Shown: piece by piece, positions 1 to 7,465 of the stretch | How the letters are laid out: each line of letters opens with the position of its first letter | Position numbering within the stretch: the stretch's first letter is position 1 | From: Actinomycetota bacterium | Lineage (GTDB): Bacteria > Actinomycetota > Actinomycetes > UBA12327 | DNA length: 11,470 nt | Direction: 5' to 3' | NCBI GenBank assembly: GCA_003529305.1 | Contig: DPWC01000011.1 | Coordinates: forward strand, 1-11,470 | Notes under the pieces: generated by a model | The model's database searches: none | What the model saw: only the letters and a program-made list of their open reading frames with translations | Told to the model about the DNA's origin: nothing | Translations under genes and position numbers: made by a program

Positions 1-824
1 GGCCACAGGCCATCTTGTGGCTGCAGTACGGAAAAGTGATTCGCGCCCTGCAGATCCACCAGCCACGATCCCGCTGATCGAGGTGTTGCGGGCAAGGTGT
101 CGAAACTGCGGGCAATCGGATCAAAGGATTCACCAGCGTCGGCGTACCACTTCATCGCTGCGGCAACGAGGCCGTCGCGAGTACCGCTGAACATCAGCAC
201 CGCGGCATCGCCACTTAAGGGCAGGCAACTGCCGTGTGGCCAACCGAAAACTGATGACGCCATCGTGTGACTGGCGTACGAGACCACCGCCCGAATCTGC
301 GGGAAGAACCGAGCATCAGCCGTCTCCAGCGCCACGGTTCCGCCAGCGGAGTGCCCCACCACCGCCACCTGATCGACATCAATGGCTCCGGCCAAAACAC
401 CGTCGGCGTTGAGTTGTGCCGCAAAGTCCAGAATCGGTCCCAACGATCGTCCTACTGGCTTGGTGCCGTAGGTGTCGGGCTGAATTGCCGTGAGATCGAC
501 TCCCGGGGTTATACCTGTGCCACCAGGGGGAATCTCGGAGACCAACGATGACACCAGCACCACATGACCGGCCTGTGCCAGTCGAATAGCCAGCCACCGG
601 TAGTAGGTCACTTCGGTGTTCATCCCCGGCAGGACTACCACCACTGGGAGCAGACCGCGCGAGGTATCCACCGGGCGTGTGCCCAAGGGGTCTAAGCGCT
701 CGCCGTCCGTGGCCGGGTAGTACACACTCAGGTGCGCGGTGTCTAAGGGTGCGGCTGCACCCGGGACGCGCACGGCGCGATGAAGACAATGAACTAAGGG
801 CCGCTCAGCGGGGGGAAGTGCCAC
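1..824 (-). CDS. alpha/beta hydrolase, chlorophyllase/dienelactone hydrolase-like (3' end cut by window)
   Basis: A serine hydrolase of the alpha/beta-hydrolase fold; 274 residues are visible and the C-terminus lies off the left edge. The frame shows the nucleophile elbow GHSAGG (Ser159), an acid in GTRDG (Asp217) and a histidine in GANHF (His263), in the correct order and spacing for a complete triad. Upstream of these is a strand VVVVLPGMN followed by a YYRWLAIRLAQAGHVV stretch, the oxyanion-hole strand and first helix seen in chlorophyllase, dienelactone hydrolase and PET-hydrolase-like enzymes. These families cleave ester or lactone bonds; the substrate here cannot be read. No convincing signal peptide is seen, so a cytoplasmic location is likely. 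The GTG at 824 is chosen because a TACACT box lies 6 bases upstream, the spacing of a leaderless start; no Shine-Dalgarno is seen. It is divergent from the R1 gene with a 43-base gap, so the two may be co-controlled. Family is fairly sure, start moderately sure. Confidence 0.82.
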   Translation of the reverse strand, partial: MALPPAERPLVHCLHRAVRVPGAAAPLDTAHLSVYYPATDGERLDPLGTRPVDTSRGLLPVVVVLPGMNTEVTYYRWLAIRLAQAGHVVLVSSLVSEIPPGGTGITPGVDLTAIQPDTYGTKPVGRSLGPILDFAAQLNADGVLAGAIDVDQVAVVGHSAGGTVALETADARFFPQIRAVVSYASHTMASSVFGWPHGSCLPLSGDAAVLMFSGTRDGLVAAAMKWYADAGESFDPIARSFDTLPATPRSAGSWLVDLQGANHFSVLQPQDGLW

Positions 825-830
825 CGGTGA

Positions 831-836
831 AGTGTA
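831..836 (-). promoter_or_regulatory. candidate -10 box (TACACT) of a leaderless promoter
   Basis: Read on the minus strand, TACACT fits TANNNT and is followed by six bases (TCACCG) and then the GTG proposed as start of the hydrolase. Actinobacterial leaderless transcripts typically start at the initiation codon about 6-8 bases after a TANNNT box. No -35 element is obvious. The match is short, so chance cannot be excluded. Confidence 0.35.
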
Positions 837-867
837 AGGCCGTTCCGATCTGACGATAGGAGAAGGC

Positions 868-1596
868 GTGATCCGCTGCCTCGCCCTGACTGAATCTGTT
901 CTGGACCGCTTGGTCGCGGGCACCGGTGCGACAGAGGTGACGGGCCCCGATGGTGGGTCGTTGCTCAGCGTGCAGGATCCCGAATCAGGAAACAGCGGCG
1001 AGATGCGCGTCTTTGAAGGCGGCAAAGTCCGACGCATCGTGTGGACTCGTTTGAGTGTTCCTGCTCGGCAGGTCACCACCACCATGATCTTCGGCTTTGC
1101 TCCCGTTGACTCCGCCGTGCCGCACTACACCCTGGACTGCGCTGACCACGGACCCGATGCCCACGCTTTCCACCTTGATGTGATGCCTCGTGTGCAACTG
1201 GCTACCCATGTGCCCTACATGGATGCCGTCATGACTCCGCTGACTCCATTGTTCAATCAGGGCCTCGGTATTGACGGAATCACTCCTACCCCCACCTCGC
1301 CGCGGCAGATCGCGTTGATGTCGCCTTGGATGCTCATTGGATTCGCCACACCCGAGGCCTTCGAGCAGGTTGGCCCGCTGGCGCACGCCTACGCCGATCA
1401 CTGGCTGTCAGTGCTCACCGACGGTCTCTCACCAGATGTCGTCGCTACCACCAGTGATACCGATGTGATCGCGCGAGATCGTGCGGTCAGGCACAACCTG
1501 TTCAGCCCCGAGGTCGACCCCGTGTGGGGACGCGTCGAAGCGATGGTGGGCAAGCCCGCCGCCGAAGCCATCCGCGCGCAACTGCGCGACGAGTGA
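868..1596 (+). CDS. R1: RCCR/bilin-reductase-like protein, paralogue of R2
   Basis: A 242-residue soluble protein with no signal peptide or membrane segment. The GTG start is supported by AGGAG at 858-862, five bases upstream. It is a clear paralogue of the protein at 8316-9113: both carry SAVPH (H86) followed four residues later by Asp (D90), then FHxxDxxPRVxL (D104), HxxYxxAVxxPLT, SPWM (152-155), WLxxLxxGL (179-187) and a C-terminal FSPxxxPVWGxxxxxVG block (212-228). The order strand-Pro-x4-Asp-strand-LDxxP, the Tyr-rich segment, SPxx and a terminal DPVW...VG resembles, from memory, red chlorophyll catabolite reductase and the ferredoxin-dependent bilin reductases (PcyA/HY2 type), which reduce linear tetrapyrroles using ferredoxin. 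No bound-cofactor motif is expected in that fold. The fold call is inference; a hypothetical protein of unknown family is the fallback. Its stop lies 7 bases from the convergent end of the catabolic operon. Confidence 0.8.
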   Translation: MIRCLALTESVLDRLVAGTGATEVTGPDGGSLLSVQDPESGNSGEMRVFEGGKVRRIVWTRLSVPARQVTTTMIFGFAPVDSAVPHYTLDCADHGPDAHAFHLDVMPRVQLATHVPYMDAVMTPLTPLFNQGLGIDGITPTPTSPRQIALMSPWMLIGFATPEAFEQVGPLAHAYADHWLSVLTDGLSPDVVATTSDTDVIARDRAVRHNLFSPEVDPVWGRVEAMVGKPAAEAIRAQLRDE

Positions 1597-1603
1597 ATCC
1601 GGT

Positions 1604-3364
1604 TTAGGCCTGAGCGGTCACCAGCGGCTCTAGTAATGCCCACGGCCGGCCATCGACGAGGTCGGTCTCGCGAGTCACGATGCGGTTGATCGCTTCAGCA
1701 GGATGCACCGCCACCACGGTGGTGCCCGGCGTGGGGGCAATCTCTACAGCGTCGGGGCACGAGATCACACCATCAAAGGTCTTAGCCCGCTCAGATCGCC
1801 ACATCCCGAAATCACTCGTCAGGGGCACCACATAGCTGGCCCCAGCTGTGCGAGGTCGAGATGCAGCGACGATGTTGACGCGGTTCTCAGCAGCGCGCTC
1901 CTTCAACCCGGTAGTGACTTCCCACTTCTCCTGCACATCCAGCGGGACGGCGACCACATCGGCATCACGCAGGGCAGTCAAGCGGAATGCCTCAGGAAAG
2001 ATCGAGTCATCACCCACCAGAACGGCCAGTCGACCCCAGGAGCGCTCCACGATCGCGATGTCATCACCAAGATCGCTGACCCACGCACTGTGTCGAGCGA
2101 TGGCATGGATCTGCTTCTGCTCACCGATCACGCCTTCTGCAGCAATCACCACACCGGCGTGCGCGTTGCCACGCGGAAGGCTGGTCACCACCACGGCATC
2201 GCTGCCAGCCAGGGCACCAGTGAGAGCCTCAATCGCTGCGTCAGCACGCGCCGCCGCGTCTGCGCTCAACACACCACCGAGCAAGCCGTCGGCAAAGCAG
2301 AACAGTTCCGGCAGCACAATCAACTGCGCGCCCTTGGTTACCGCGTCAGCCACTGCCGTGGCAGCTTCCGCGATCGCCGCCGCACCGTCAGCAGCAGGCT
2401 GGACCACCGCGCTCAACAGTTCCTCCGCACCAGCACCGGCTTGACGCCCCACTGGAGAGTTTGCAATCGGTGCGTACACATCGGGTCGGCGAGCAGCCAT
2501 GACATCGGTGCCGTCCGGTCGTCGCTTGTCATCGCCCAGACTCGGATCGATGTCCACCACGAGAACTGCCTCACCACGACGCGGCGCCTGCGCCACCACC
2601 GTGCCGCTGGGGTCCACCACCATGGATTCACCGGCGCCGAGCAGCGTTTCCACGGGGCACTTCAAGGCCTCGGCTACTGCATTGCGTGGGCCCTCGTTCA
2701 CCAGGTAGTCCACCTTGTTGGCGCTGATCACCCACACCTTGTTCTCGGCGGCACGCACGGGCACATGCAGGCTGGCCTCATCGGGCGCGAAAGAGTTCAG
2801 AGTGTTCAGCAGCACCCGCGCACCGCGCACCGCCAACGAACGGGGAGTCTCCGCGATCACCCCATCCATGCAGGAGTACATGCCGGTTCGTCCAAAAGGC
2901 GTGTCCACTAATGGCGTGATCTCGTTGCCCGCATCAAAGTGCAACCGCTCAGAGCCCATGAGTACTTGCTTGCTGCTTTGGCCGGCGATCTCGCCTTGGG
3001 GATTGAACATGATGTTGGTCCCCGTCAGTCGGCCGTTGTCTCGCCGCACGATGCCATTGATCAGGATCCACACATTGTGCTCACGCGCCTTGGCCCCGAT
3101 CTGCTCAATCCACGGGCCATCCAGCGTGATCGCGCGTTCCCACGCTTGATCGCGGTTGTCGTACCACGAGACATGGTTGACGAATTCCGGTGTCATGATG
3201 ACATCCGGCTGCTCGGCGGCAGCGAGGTCAATCATCCGCAGCGCCGTGGCCAAGTTGTCTTCAACCTCGGTGGTGACGCCGTACTGACAAGCGGCAATGC
3301 GCACATGACCAGCGGCTGGACGATCACCGTCGGTGTGCCGAACAATCACGGGGGTTTCGCTCAT
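1604..3364 (-). CDS. tandem carbon-nitrogen hydrolase (nitrilase superfamily), second domain lacking the catalytic Cys
   Basis: A 586-residue protein with two consecutive nitrilase-superfamily domains; the usual family length is 260-350 residues for one. Domain 1 (about 20-300) has the Glu-Lys-Cys triad: E60 in MTPEF, K132 in SSKQV and C165 in YSCMDG. Domain 2 (about 315-555) keeps E353 in LPELF and probably K417 in QKQIH, but where Cys is expected, just before the DxxFPE segment, it has Gly (G451 in VLVGDDSIFPE). So domain 1 should hydrolyse a nitrile, amide or carbamoyl-type C-N bond in the cytoplasm, and domain 2 is probably structural or regulatory. The start MSETP at 3364 is preferred over longer readings because they run into the upstream coding sequence; it sits 10 bases after that gene's stop, with AAGG as a weak ribosome site. 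It is the last gene of the five-gene operon. The substrate is unknown; the oxygenase and dehydrogenase upstream suggest a late hydrolytic step in ring catabolism. Confidence 0.88.
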   Translation of the reverse strand: MSETPVIVRHTDGDRPAAGHVRIAACQYGVTTEVEDNLATALRMIDLAAAEQPDVIMTPEFVNHVSWYDNRDQAWERAITLDGPWIEQIGAKAREHNVWILINGIVRRDNGRLTGTNIMFNPQGEIAGQSSKQVLMGSERLHFDAGNEITPLVDTPFGRTGMYSCMDGVIAETPRSLAVRGARVLLNTLNSFAPDEASLHVPVRAAENKVWVISANKVDYLVNEGPRNAVAEALKCPVETLLGAGESMVVDPSGTVVAQAPRRGEAVLVVDIDPSLGDDKRRPDGTDVMAARRPDVYAPIANSPVGRQAGAGAEELLSAVVQPAADGAAAIAEAATAVADAVTKGAQLIVLPELFCFADGLLGGVLSADAAARADAAIEALTGALAGSDAVVVTSLPRGNAHAGVVIAAEGVIGEQKQIHAIARHSAWVSDLGDDIAIVERSWGRLAVLVGDDSIFPEAFRLTALRDADVVAVPLDVQEKWEVTTGLKERAAENRVNIVAASRPRTAGASYVVPLTSDFGMWRSERAKTFDGVISCPDAVEIAPTPGTTVVAVHPAEAINRIVTRETDLVDGRPWALLEPLVTAQA

Positions 3365-3374
3365 GGCGCGGACC

Positions 3375-4301
3375 TTAGCCTTTCCACAAAGGGGCGAACT
3401 GGGTAGCCACGACATCGTCGTAAGCCACCGGTGCATCGATCAAGCCCATCGCCAGCTGGAAGTCGAGCATGCCGGTGACGAACTCCGGTGTGATGGTGGC
3501 ATCAAAGTAGGGCAGGTCTCGCTCGACCACATCGGCAATCAACGAAGCTTCCAACTCGGGGAACCACGCGTTGCCCACCTTCGTGGCCAGTGACACATCC
3601 GCCTTCAAAGCCTGCTGGGTGCGCACCAAGGCTCGAACTGCGGCGGCGGCGGCTTCGGGCTGTTCGGCAATCAATCGATCGGAGGTGATCAGCGACGACA
3701 TTGTGTAGTTGATCGCACCGGGCGGGCCGTCACCTCGGCGCGCATCAATCACCAAGGTGCCCGCACCGGAACGCACAGCTACTTCCGCGCCCATGCCGTT
3801 AGCCCAGAAGCCATCAATCAGTCCCGCTTCCAGGGCCTTCGCGGCTGCGACACCAAAGTTCTTGTTCTCTCCGAGGAAAGCTCCAGGAACAGGGCCGATC
3901 GTGACATTGTCGCGGTCCAGATCGATGTCCGACTCCGCGAGCAGGCGGCGCAATCCCAGTTCCACCAACGGCGCCGCACCAAGGTTGAGGCCCTTGACCT
4001 TCTCTATCTCGCCGCGCTGTGCACCAAGATCACTGCGCAGAATCAAGAACCAGTACATGTTCTGTGCCTGTGCCGCCAAGAGTTTGCCGCCTTGCCAATT
4101 GGGGAAGGCAAACGGAACCGAGTGTGCGGAGCCGCCAACGAAGTCGATACCGCCGTCGCGCAGTACCTCTAGGGCGTGGTCCACCGGGAAGACCAACTCC
4201 AGGTCCATGTCCAGACCCTCGTCCTTGAAGTACCCCAGCTCCACGGCGGCAATCACCGGGAAGTACGAGTTAGAGATCAGGTCGGGAATGGCGACTTTCA
4301 T
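3375..4301 (-). CDS. NMT1/THI5-type (SsuA/ThiY-like) substrate-binding-fold protein without signal peptide
   Basis: A 308-residue protein of the type II periplasmic-binding fold, as in ABC transporter solute receptors for sulfonates, nitrate and pyrimidines (SsuA/TauA/ThiY, NMT1/THI5). Evidence is the N-terminal strand-helix with FPVIAAVELGYFKDEGLDMDLE (about 14-35), the DGGIDFVGG segment (49-57), and the later ALEAGLIDGFWANG (156-169), typical family landmarks. It starts directly at the first strand of the fold (MKVAIPD): there is no signal sequence, no lipobox and no cysteine anywhere. No permease or ATPase gene is in the window. The ATG at 4301 has GAGGAG at 4307-4312, so the start is well supported and an upstream signal peptide is not simply missed. 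It may be a cytoplasmic enzyme or ligand sensor on this fold, as THI5, the desulfinase DszB and dihydroxyphthalate decarboxylases are; a DszB-like cysteine mechanism is excluded. Fold call is good, role unknown. Confidence 0.85.
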   Translation of the reverse strand: MKVAIPDLISNSYFPVIAAVELGYFKDEGLDMDLELVFPVDHALEVLRDGGIDFVGGSAHSVPFAFPNWQGGKLLAAQAQNMYWFLILRSDLGAQRGEIEKVKGLNLGAAPLVELGLRRLLAESDIDLDRDNVTIGPVPGAFLGENKNFGVAAAKALEAGLIDGFWANGMGAEVAVRSGAGTLVIDARRGDGPPGAINYTMSSLITSDRLIAEQPEAAAAAVRALVRTQQALKADVSLATKVGNAWFPELEASLIADVVERDLPYFDATITPEFVTGMLDFQLAMGLIDAPVAYDDVVATQFAPLWKG

Positions 4302-4377
4302 GACTACTCCTCATGTGGTGCTGGGAAAGGTGCTTGGCGTGGTTCTTGGAATCGTGCGGTGATCTGTGGTGCTCAGT

Positions 4378-5589
4378 TCAGGTGATGGCTGCGGCGCGGG
4401 CGAACCCCTCCATCATGGTCACCCGTCGCAGGTAGGTCACGAGGGCCTCAGGATCAGCCACTGTGGCACGCAGTGAGTCGTAGAACTTCTCACGCTCCTT
4501 GGGATCCTTCTGCTCAATGTTGTTCTTGTTCTCAATGGTCTGACGCTGCAGATATTCCTGCGCCACCGTGCGCCGTTGACGGTCATAGACATCCAACAGA
4601 TCGTCATCGGCATCACCTCGCCACACCATTGCCAACTTCTCCACGAGATTGAACGCATCATGAATGCCGAAGTTCATTCCCATGCCACCCAGTGGGTTAT
4701 TGATGTGGGCAGCGTCGCCGGCGATCAGCACGCGGCCTTGTCGAAAACTGCTGGCCACGCGTTGGTGCACATTGTAAATATTTCGGTGCACGATCTCGTA
4801 GCCCGCGGCCAGCGGGCGAAAGCGCTGGATGCGTGCTTGCACAGCATCGTCAGCGAACACTTTATCCTCGGGAAGTTCCGGATCCACCGGAGAGACCACG
4901 CGCCACAATCCCGAACCGTCCGGCCCTGGCACCTTGAACAACGCGAACCACTCTTCGGGGTCAGCGATGTAGTTGGTGAAGGCATAACCGTGCGGTCCAA
5001 AGTCGTACGGAGTGCTCAAGATCAAGAAGCGCTCGGGGTAGGTGAACCCGTCAAAGTCCACTGTCATCGACTTGCGCACCCGCGAACGACCACCGTCGCA
5101 CCCGATGACCCATCGGCCGTCAATAACCTGTTCACCCTGTGGGGTGGCGGCCACGACTCGCACCCCATCATCGGTCTGCTCGACTCTGGTGACCTCATGG
5201 TCCAGCCGAATGTCCATCGGCGAGGACTGCTGAGCCAGAAGTTCTTGCATGATGAAGCACACCTTGTGCTGCTCCAGCATCAGGCGAAATGGATACGGCG
5301 TGAGGTCGCCGAGAACAGAGAGATCAAAGTTAGCGATCAGACCCTGAGTGCGATCAAAGTAGCGATAGTTCTCCACGCGAAAGCCGCGGTCCAAGAATGC
5401 GTCGATCGCTCCAATGGAGGCGACCAATTCCAAAGTCGGCGGGTGGATCGTTCCGGCCCGCGGCTCGTCAGCTACCCGGTGGCCGGCCTCAAGCAGGGTG
5501 AAGGGAATGTTCGCTTGGGCCAGCAGCGCTGCAGTGGTGTATCCGACGGGGCCACCGCCAACCACGATCACCCGATCGCGATCAGCCAT
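4378..5589 (-). CDS. FAD-dependent aromatic-type monooxygenase (UbiH/PheA/TfdB superfamily)
   Basis: A 403-residue class A flavoprotein monooxygenase, which uses NAD(P)H and oxygen to hydroxylate or oxidatively open ring substrates. The three hallmark motifs are present: the dinucleotide-binding GGGPVG (11-16) after the first strand, the DG motif in IGCDGGRSR (165-166), and the GD motif in IAGDAAHINNPLGGMGMN (291-308), which binds the FAD ribityl chain. Length fits the two-domain phenol- or p-hydroxybenzoate-hydroxylase type without the C-terminal thioredoxin-like domain of the larger phenol hydroxylases. The ATG at 5589 is preferred over the GTG at 5604 because GAGGAG (5594-5599) lies just upstream of it. 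It overlaps the end of the DUF1330 gene by 8 bases (ATGGCTGA), so translational coupling is likely. A 76-base gap separates it from the next gene, without a clear terminator. Substrate cannot be read from sequence. Confidence 0.92.
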   Translation of the reverse strand: MADRDRVIVVGGGPVGYTTAALLAQANIPFTLLEAGHRVADEPRAGTIHPPTLELVASIGAIDAFLDRGFRVENYRYFDRTQGLIANFDLSVLGDLTPYPFRLMLEQHKVCFIMQELLAQQSSPMDIRLDHEVTRVEQTDDGVRVVAATPQGEQVIDGRWVIGCDGGRSRVRKSMTVDFDGFTYPERFLILSTPYDFGPHGYAFTNYIADPEEWFALFKVPGPDGSGLWRVVSPVDPELPEDKVFADDAVQARIQRFRPLAAGYEIVHRNIYNVHQRVASSFRQGRVLIAGDAAHINNPLGGMGMNFGIHDAFNLVEKLAMVWRGDADDDLLDVYDRQRRTVAQEYLQRQTIENKNNIEQKDPKEREKFYDSLRATVADPEALVTYLRRVTMMEGFARAAAIT

Positions 5590-5890
5590 GTGACTCCTCG
5601 ACACCTTCGATCACCACGATCTCGGCTTCGGCGACACCGGGAGCGATGCGGTTCTGCCGTGCCTCTTGGTACTCCGGCGAATTGAAGTAGGTCTTCGCCT
5701 GTTCCACGGAGTCGAACTGCAAGATGACATTGCGCTCGCGCATTGAGCCTTCCAGAGATTCCGAGGCGCCACCGGCCGCAAGAACAGTTGCGCCGTACTT
5801 GGCCATCGCGATGCGGGCACCCTTGATGTAGTTCAGGTAAGCATCAGAATCGTGAACACTGACTCGAGCGACGATGTACCCCTTGGCCAT
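5582..5890 (-). CDS. DUF1330 family protein (small dimeric ferredoxin-like barrel)
   Basis: A 102-residue protein matching the DUF1330 pattern: KGYIVARVSVxDxxAYxxYI at the start, a central GATVLAAGG (33-41), then RNVILQFDSVEQAKTYFNSPEYQEAR (53-78) and a final strand EIVVIEG (90-96). The family adopts an alpha+beta dimeric-barrel fold and is usually about 95 residues; its biochemical role is not established, though it often sits beside oxygenases and dehydrogenases. The ATG at 5890 is preceded by AGGAGAGGT and lies 14 bases after the aldehyde dehydrogenase stop. The 8-base overlap with the monooxygenase gene suggests the two proteins are made in fixed ratio; an auxiliary or isomerase-like role for the monooxygenase product is possible but unproven. 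Family call is strong. Confidence 0.9.
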   Translation of the reverse strand: MAKGYIVARVSVHDSDAYLNYIKGARIAMAKYGATVLAAGGASESLEGSMRERNVILQFDSVEQAKTYFNSPEYQEARQNRIAPGVAEAEIVVIEGVEESHG

Positions 5891-5904
5891 GACCTCTCCT
5901 GCTT

Positions 5905-7368
5905 CTACTGCGCGTACCAAACATTGACATTTTTGACTTGGGTGTACGACTCAAGTTCTTCGATGTCCTCTTCACGACCCAGACCGCTGTCCTTGTAGCC
6001 ACCAAACGGCGCACCGATGAAGTGTCGCGAGCTGTCGTTGACCCATACAAAGCCGGCTTGTACCTCGTGCGCAAAGCGATGCGCGATGGACAAGTCCTTC
6101 GTATACACCGCGGCCGTAAGACCCAACTCGGTGTCATTGGCCAGTGCCAAACCATCGTCGTAGCCGTCAAAGGGCATCACCGCCATGACGGGGCCAAAGA
6201 TCTCCTCACGCGCCATGCGCGAGTTGGGATCCACATCGCGGAACACCGCTGGACTGATGAACAACCCATCGCCCAAACCGTCACGCGTCAGATGCTCACC
6301 GCCAAGGACGAGCCGAGAACCCTCTTGTTGCCCAAGATTCAGGTAGTACTGCACCTTGTCGAACTGCTGCCGGTTGATCATCGAACCGGTTTCAGTGGTC
6401 CAGTCATCAGGCTGGCCCTGCTTCAAGGCGCCGACGCTGGCAACGAGTGTGTCGATGAAGGCCTCATAGCTTCCGCGCTGCACGAACACCCTCGAGGTGG
6501 ACCCGCAGGACTGCCCTTGCCAGGTGAAGTTCATTCCGCGAATCGCGCCATCGACGGCCAAGTCAAGGTTGGCGTCGTCAAAGACCAACAACGGGTTCTT
6601 GCCGCCCAATTCCAAACTGACATGTTTGACATTCACGCCCATCGAGCGCGCCACGATGGCTCGCCCGGTGGTTTCGGCGCCGATGAATGCCAACCGGCGA
6701 ATCCCGGGATGAGCCACCAGCGCATCGCCAGCGCTCTGACCAAGACCGGTAATGACATTGAGAACACCGGCGGGGAGCACATCCTTGGCAAGTTCCGCCA
6801 GCCGCAGCGCTGACAGGCTTGTGTGCTCGCTGGGTTTGAGGATCACGGTGTTGCCTGCGGCCAAGGGCGCCGCGATCTTGCCGGCTGCAAACATCAGCGG
6901 GTGATTGAACGGAACGATGCGCGCTACCACGCCATAGGGCTGGCGCAGCGTGTAATCCAAGCGGCCTTCGCCCGTGGGGATCGTCTCGCCGCGCACCTGA
7001 AGCACCAAACCGGCGAAGTAACGCAACTGCGCCGAGGCGATGTCCACATCTTTGCGCATCTCTTTGATCGGACTGCCGTTGTCCATGACATCCAGTGCAG
7101 CCAGTTCATCACCGTGTGCGTCCACGATGTCCGCGAGCTGGCGCAATAACCGTGCACGCTCCAGCGGGTGCGACCGCGACCACGCTGGGAATGCGGCGTT
7201 AGCGGCCTGGAAGGCCGATTCGACATCGGCGGCCGTCGCCGACGGCACCGTAGTGATGCGCCGACCGGTGGCGGGGTTGATCACTTCGAGGGTTGCGCCG
7301 TCGCTGGCGAGGGCCTCACGGCCACCTATCCACATCGGCACGACGGGGCGATCAACGAAGGAAGACAT
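5905..7368 (-). CDS. NAD(P)-dependent aldehyde dehydrogenase
   Basis: A 487-residue aldehyde dehydrogenase of normal family length, oxidising an aldehyde to the acid in the cytoplasm. Visible landmarks are the oxyanion-hole Asn155 in PFNHP, Lys178 in ILKPSEHT for NAD(P) binding, the general-base Glu253 in ELGGKNP, the nucleophile Cys288 in GQSCGS, EEIFGPV (388-394), and the late FGGYKDSGLGRE. All catalytic residues are intact. It resembles the betaine-aldehyde/semialdehyde/vanillin-type dehydrogenases, whose substrates cannot be told apart by motif. The start MSSFVDRP at 7368 is preferred; longer readings enter the divergent intergenic DNA and the opposite gene. It has only a weak ribosome site (GAGGG about 9 bases upstream). 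It is the first gene of the operon, so the promoter for all five genes probably lies in 7369-7465. Confidence 0.94.
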   Translation of the reverse strand: MSSFVDRPVVPMWIGGREALASDGATLEVINPATGRRITTVPSATAADVESAFQAANAAFPAWSRSHPLERARLLRQLADIVDAHGDELAALDVMDNGSPIKEMRKDVDIASAQLRYFAGLVLQVRGETIPTGEGRLDYTLRQPYGVVARIVPFNHPLMFAAGKIAAPLAAGNTVILKPSEHTSLSALRLAELAKDVLPAGVLNVITGLGQSAGDALVAHPGIRRLAFIGAETTGRAIVARSMGVNVKHVSLELGGKNPLLVFDDANLDLAVDGAIRGMNFTWQGQSCGSTSRVFVQRGSYEAFIDTLVASVGALKQGQPDDWTTETGSMINRQQFDKVQYYLNLGQQEGSRLVLGGEHLTRDGLGDGLFISPAVFRDVDPNSRMAREEIFGPVMAVMPFDGYDDGLALANDTELGLTAAVYTKDLSIAHRFAHEVQAGFVWVNDSSRHFIGAPFGGYKDSGLGREEDIEELESYTQVKNVNVWYAQ

Positions 7369-7465
7369 GGACGGAACCCTCGCACATTCCCCAACACCGT
7401 GCGTGCGATAGGCAAACCTGACAACGAGGCTGCGCTCACAGCACCGCACCACTACCCTGCCCGCC
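7369..7465. promoter_or_regulatory. divergent promoter region between catabolic operon and epimerase-like/R2 pair
   Basis: This 97-base gap separates the start of the aldehyde dehydrogenase (leftward) from the start of the epimerase-like gene (rightward), so it must hold the main promoter of the five-gene operon and probably that of the R2 operon. A TGACAA at 7419-7424 reads TTGTCA on the minus strand, a possible -35 element for the leftward promoter, but no convincing -10 was found at the normal spacing. No inverted repeat strong enough to name an operator was seen. Confidence 0.5.
7453..7458 (+). promoter_or_regulatory. candidate -10 box (TACCCT) of a leaderless promoter
   Basis: TACCCT fits TANNNT and is separated by seven bases (GCCCGCC) from the ATG at 7466. 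The gene has no Shine-Dalgarno sequence, so a transcript starting at the ATG is plausible. The -35 region is not recognisable. Confidence 0.35.

Noticed and set aside
1703..2911. Long plus-strand open frame (402 codons) antisense to the nitrilase gene
   Set aside because: Its translation is His/Arg-rich with no family features, and the opposite strand carries two well-formed nitrilase domains. It is an antisense shadow of GC-rich coding DNA.
3365..3436. Upstream extension of the nitrilase reading frame to a start at 3436
   Set aside because: It would overlap the preceding gene by about 60 bases, and the extra residues lack resemblance to the family; the ATG at 3364 gives a normal operon gap.
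4302..4377. Possible terminator in the 76-base gap between the monooxygenase and the substrate-binding-fold gene
   Set aside because: Only a short direct repeat (GCACCACA) was seen, with no stable stem followed by a T run, so the genes were kept as one operon.
5590..5604. GTG start at 5604 for the monooxygenase
   Set aside because: The ATG at 5589 has GAGGAG immediately upstream and places the FAD-binding strand at the usual distance from the N-terminus.
4576..5685. Plus-strand open frame of 369 codons opposite the monooxygenase
   Set aside because: No recognisable motif, and the minus strand has all three flavin-monooxygenase motifs in one frame.
5938..6813. Plus-strand open frame of 291 codons opposite the aldehyde dehydrogenase
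   Set aside because: Shadow of a complete aldehyde dehydrogenase; composition is atypical for a real protein.
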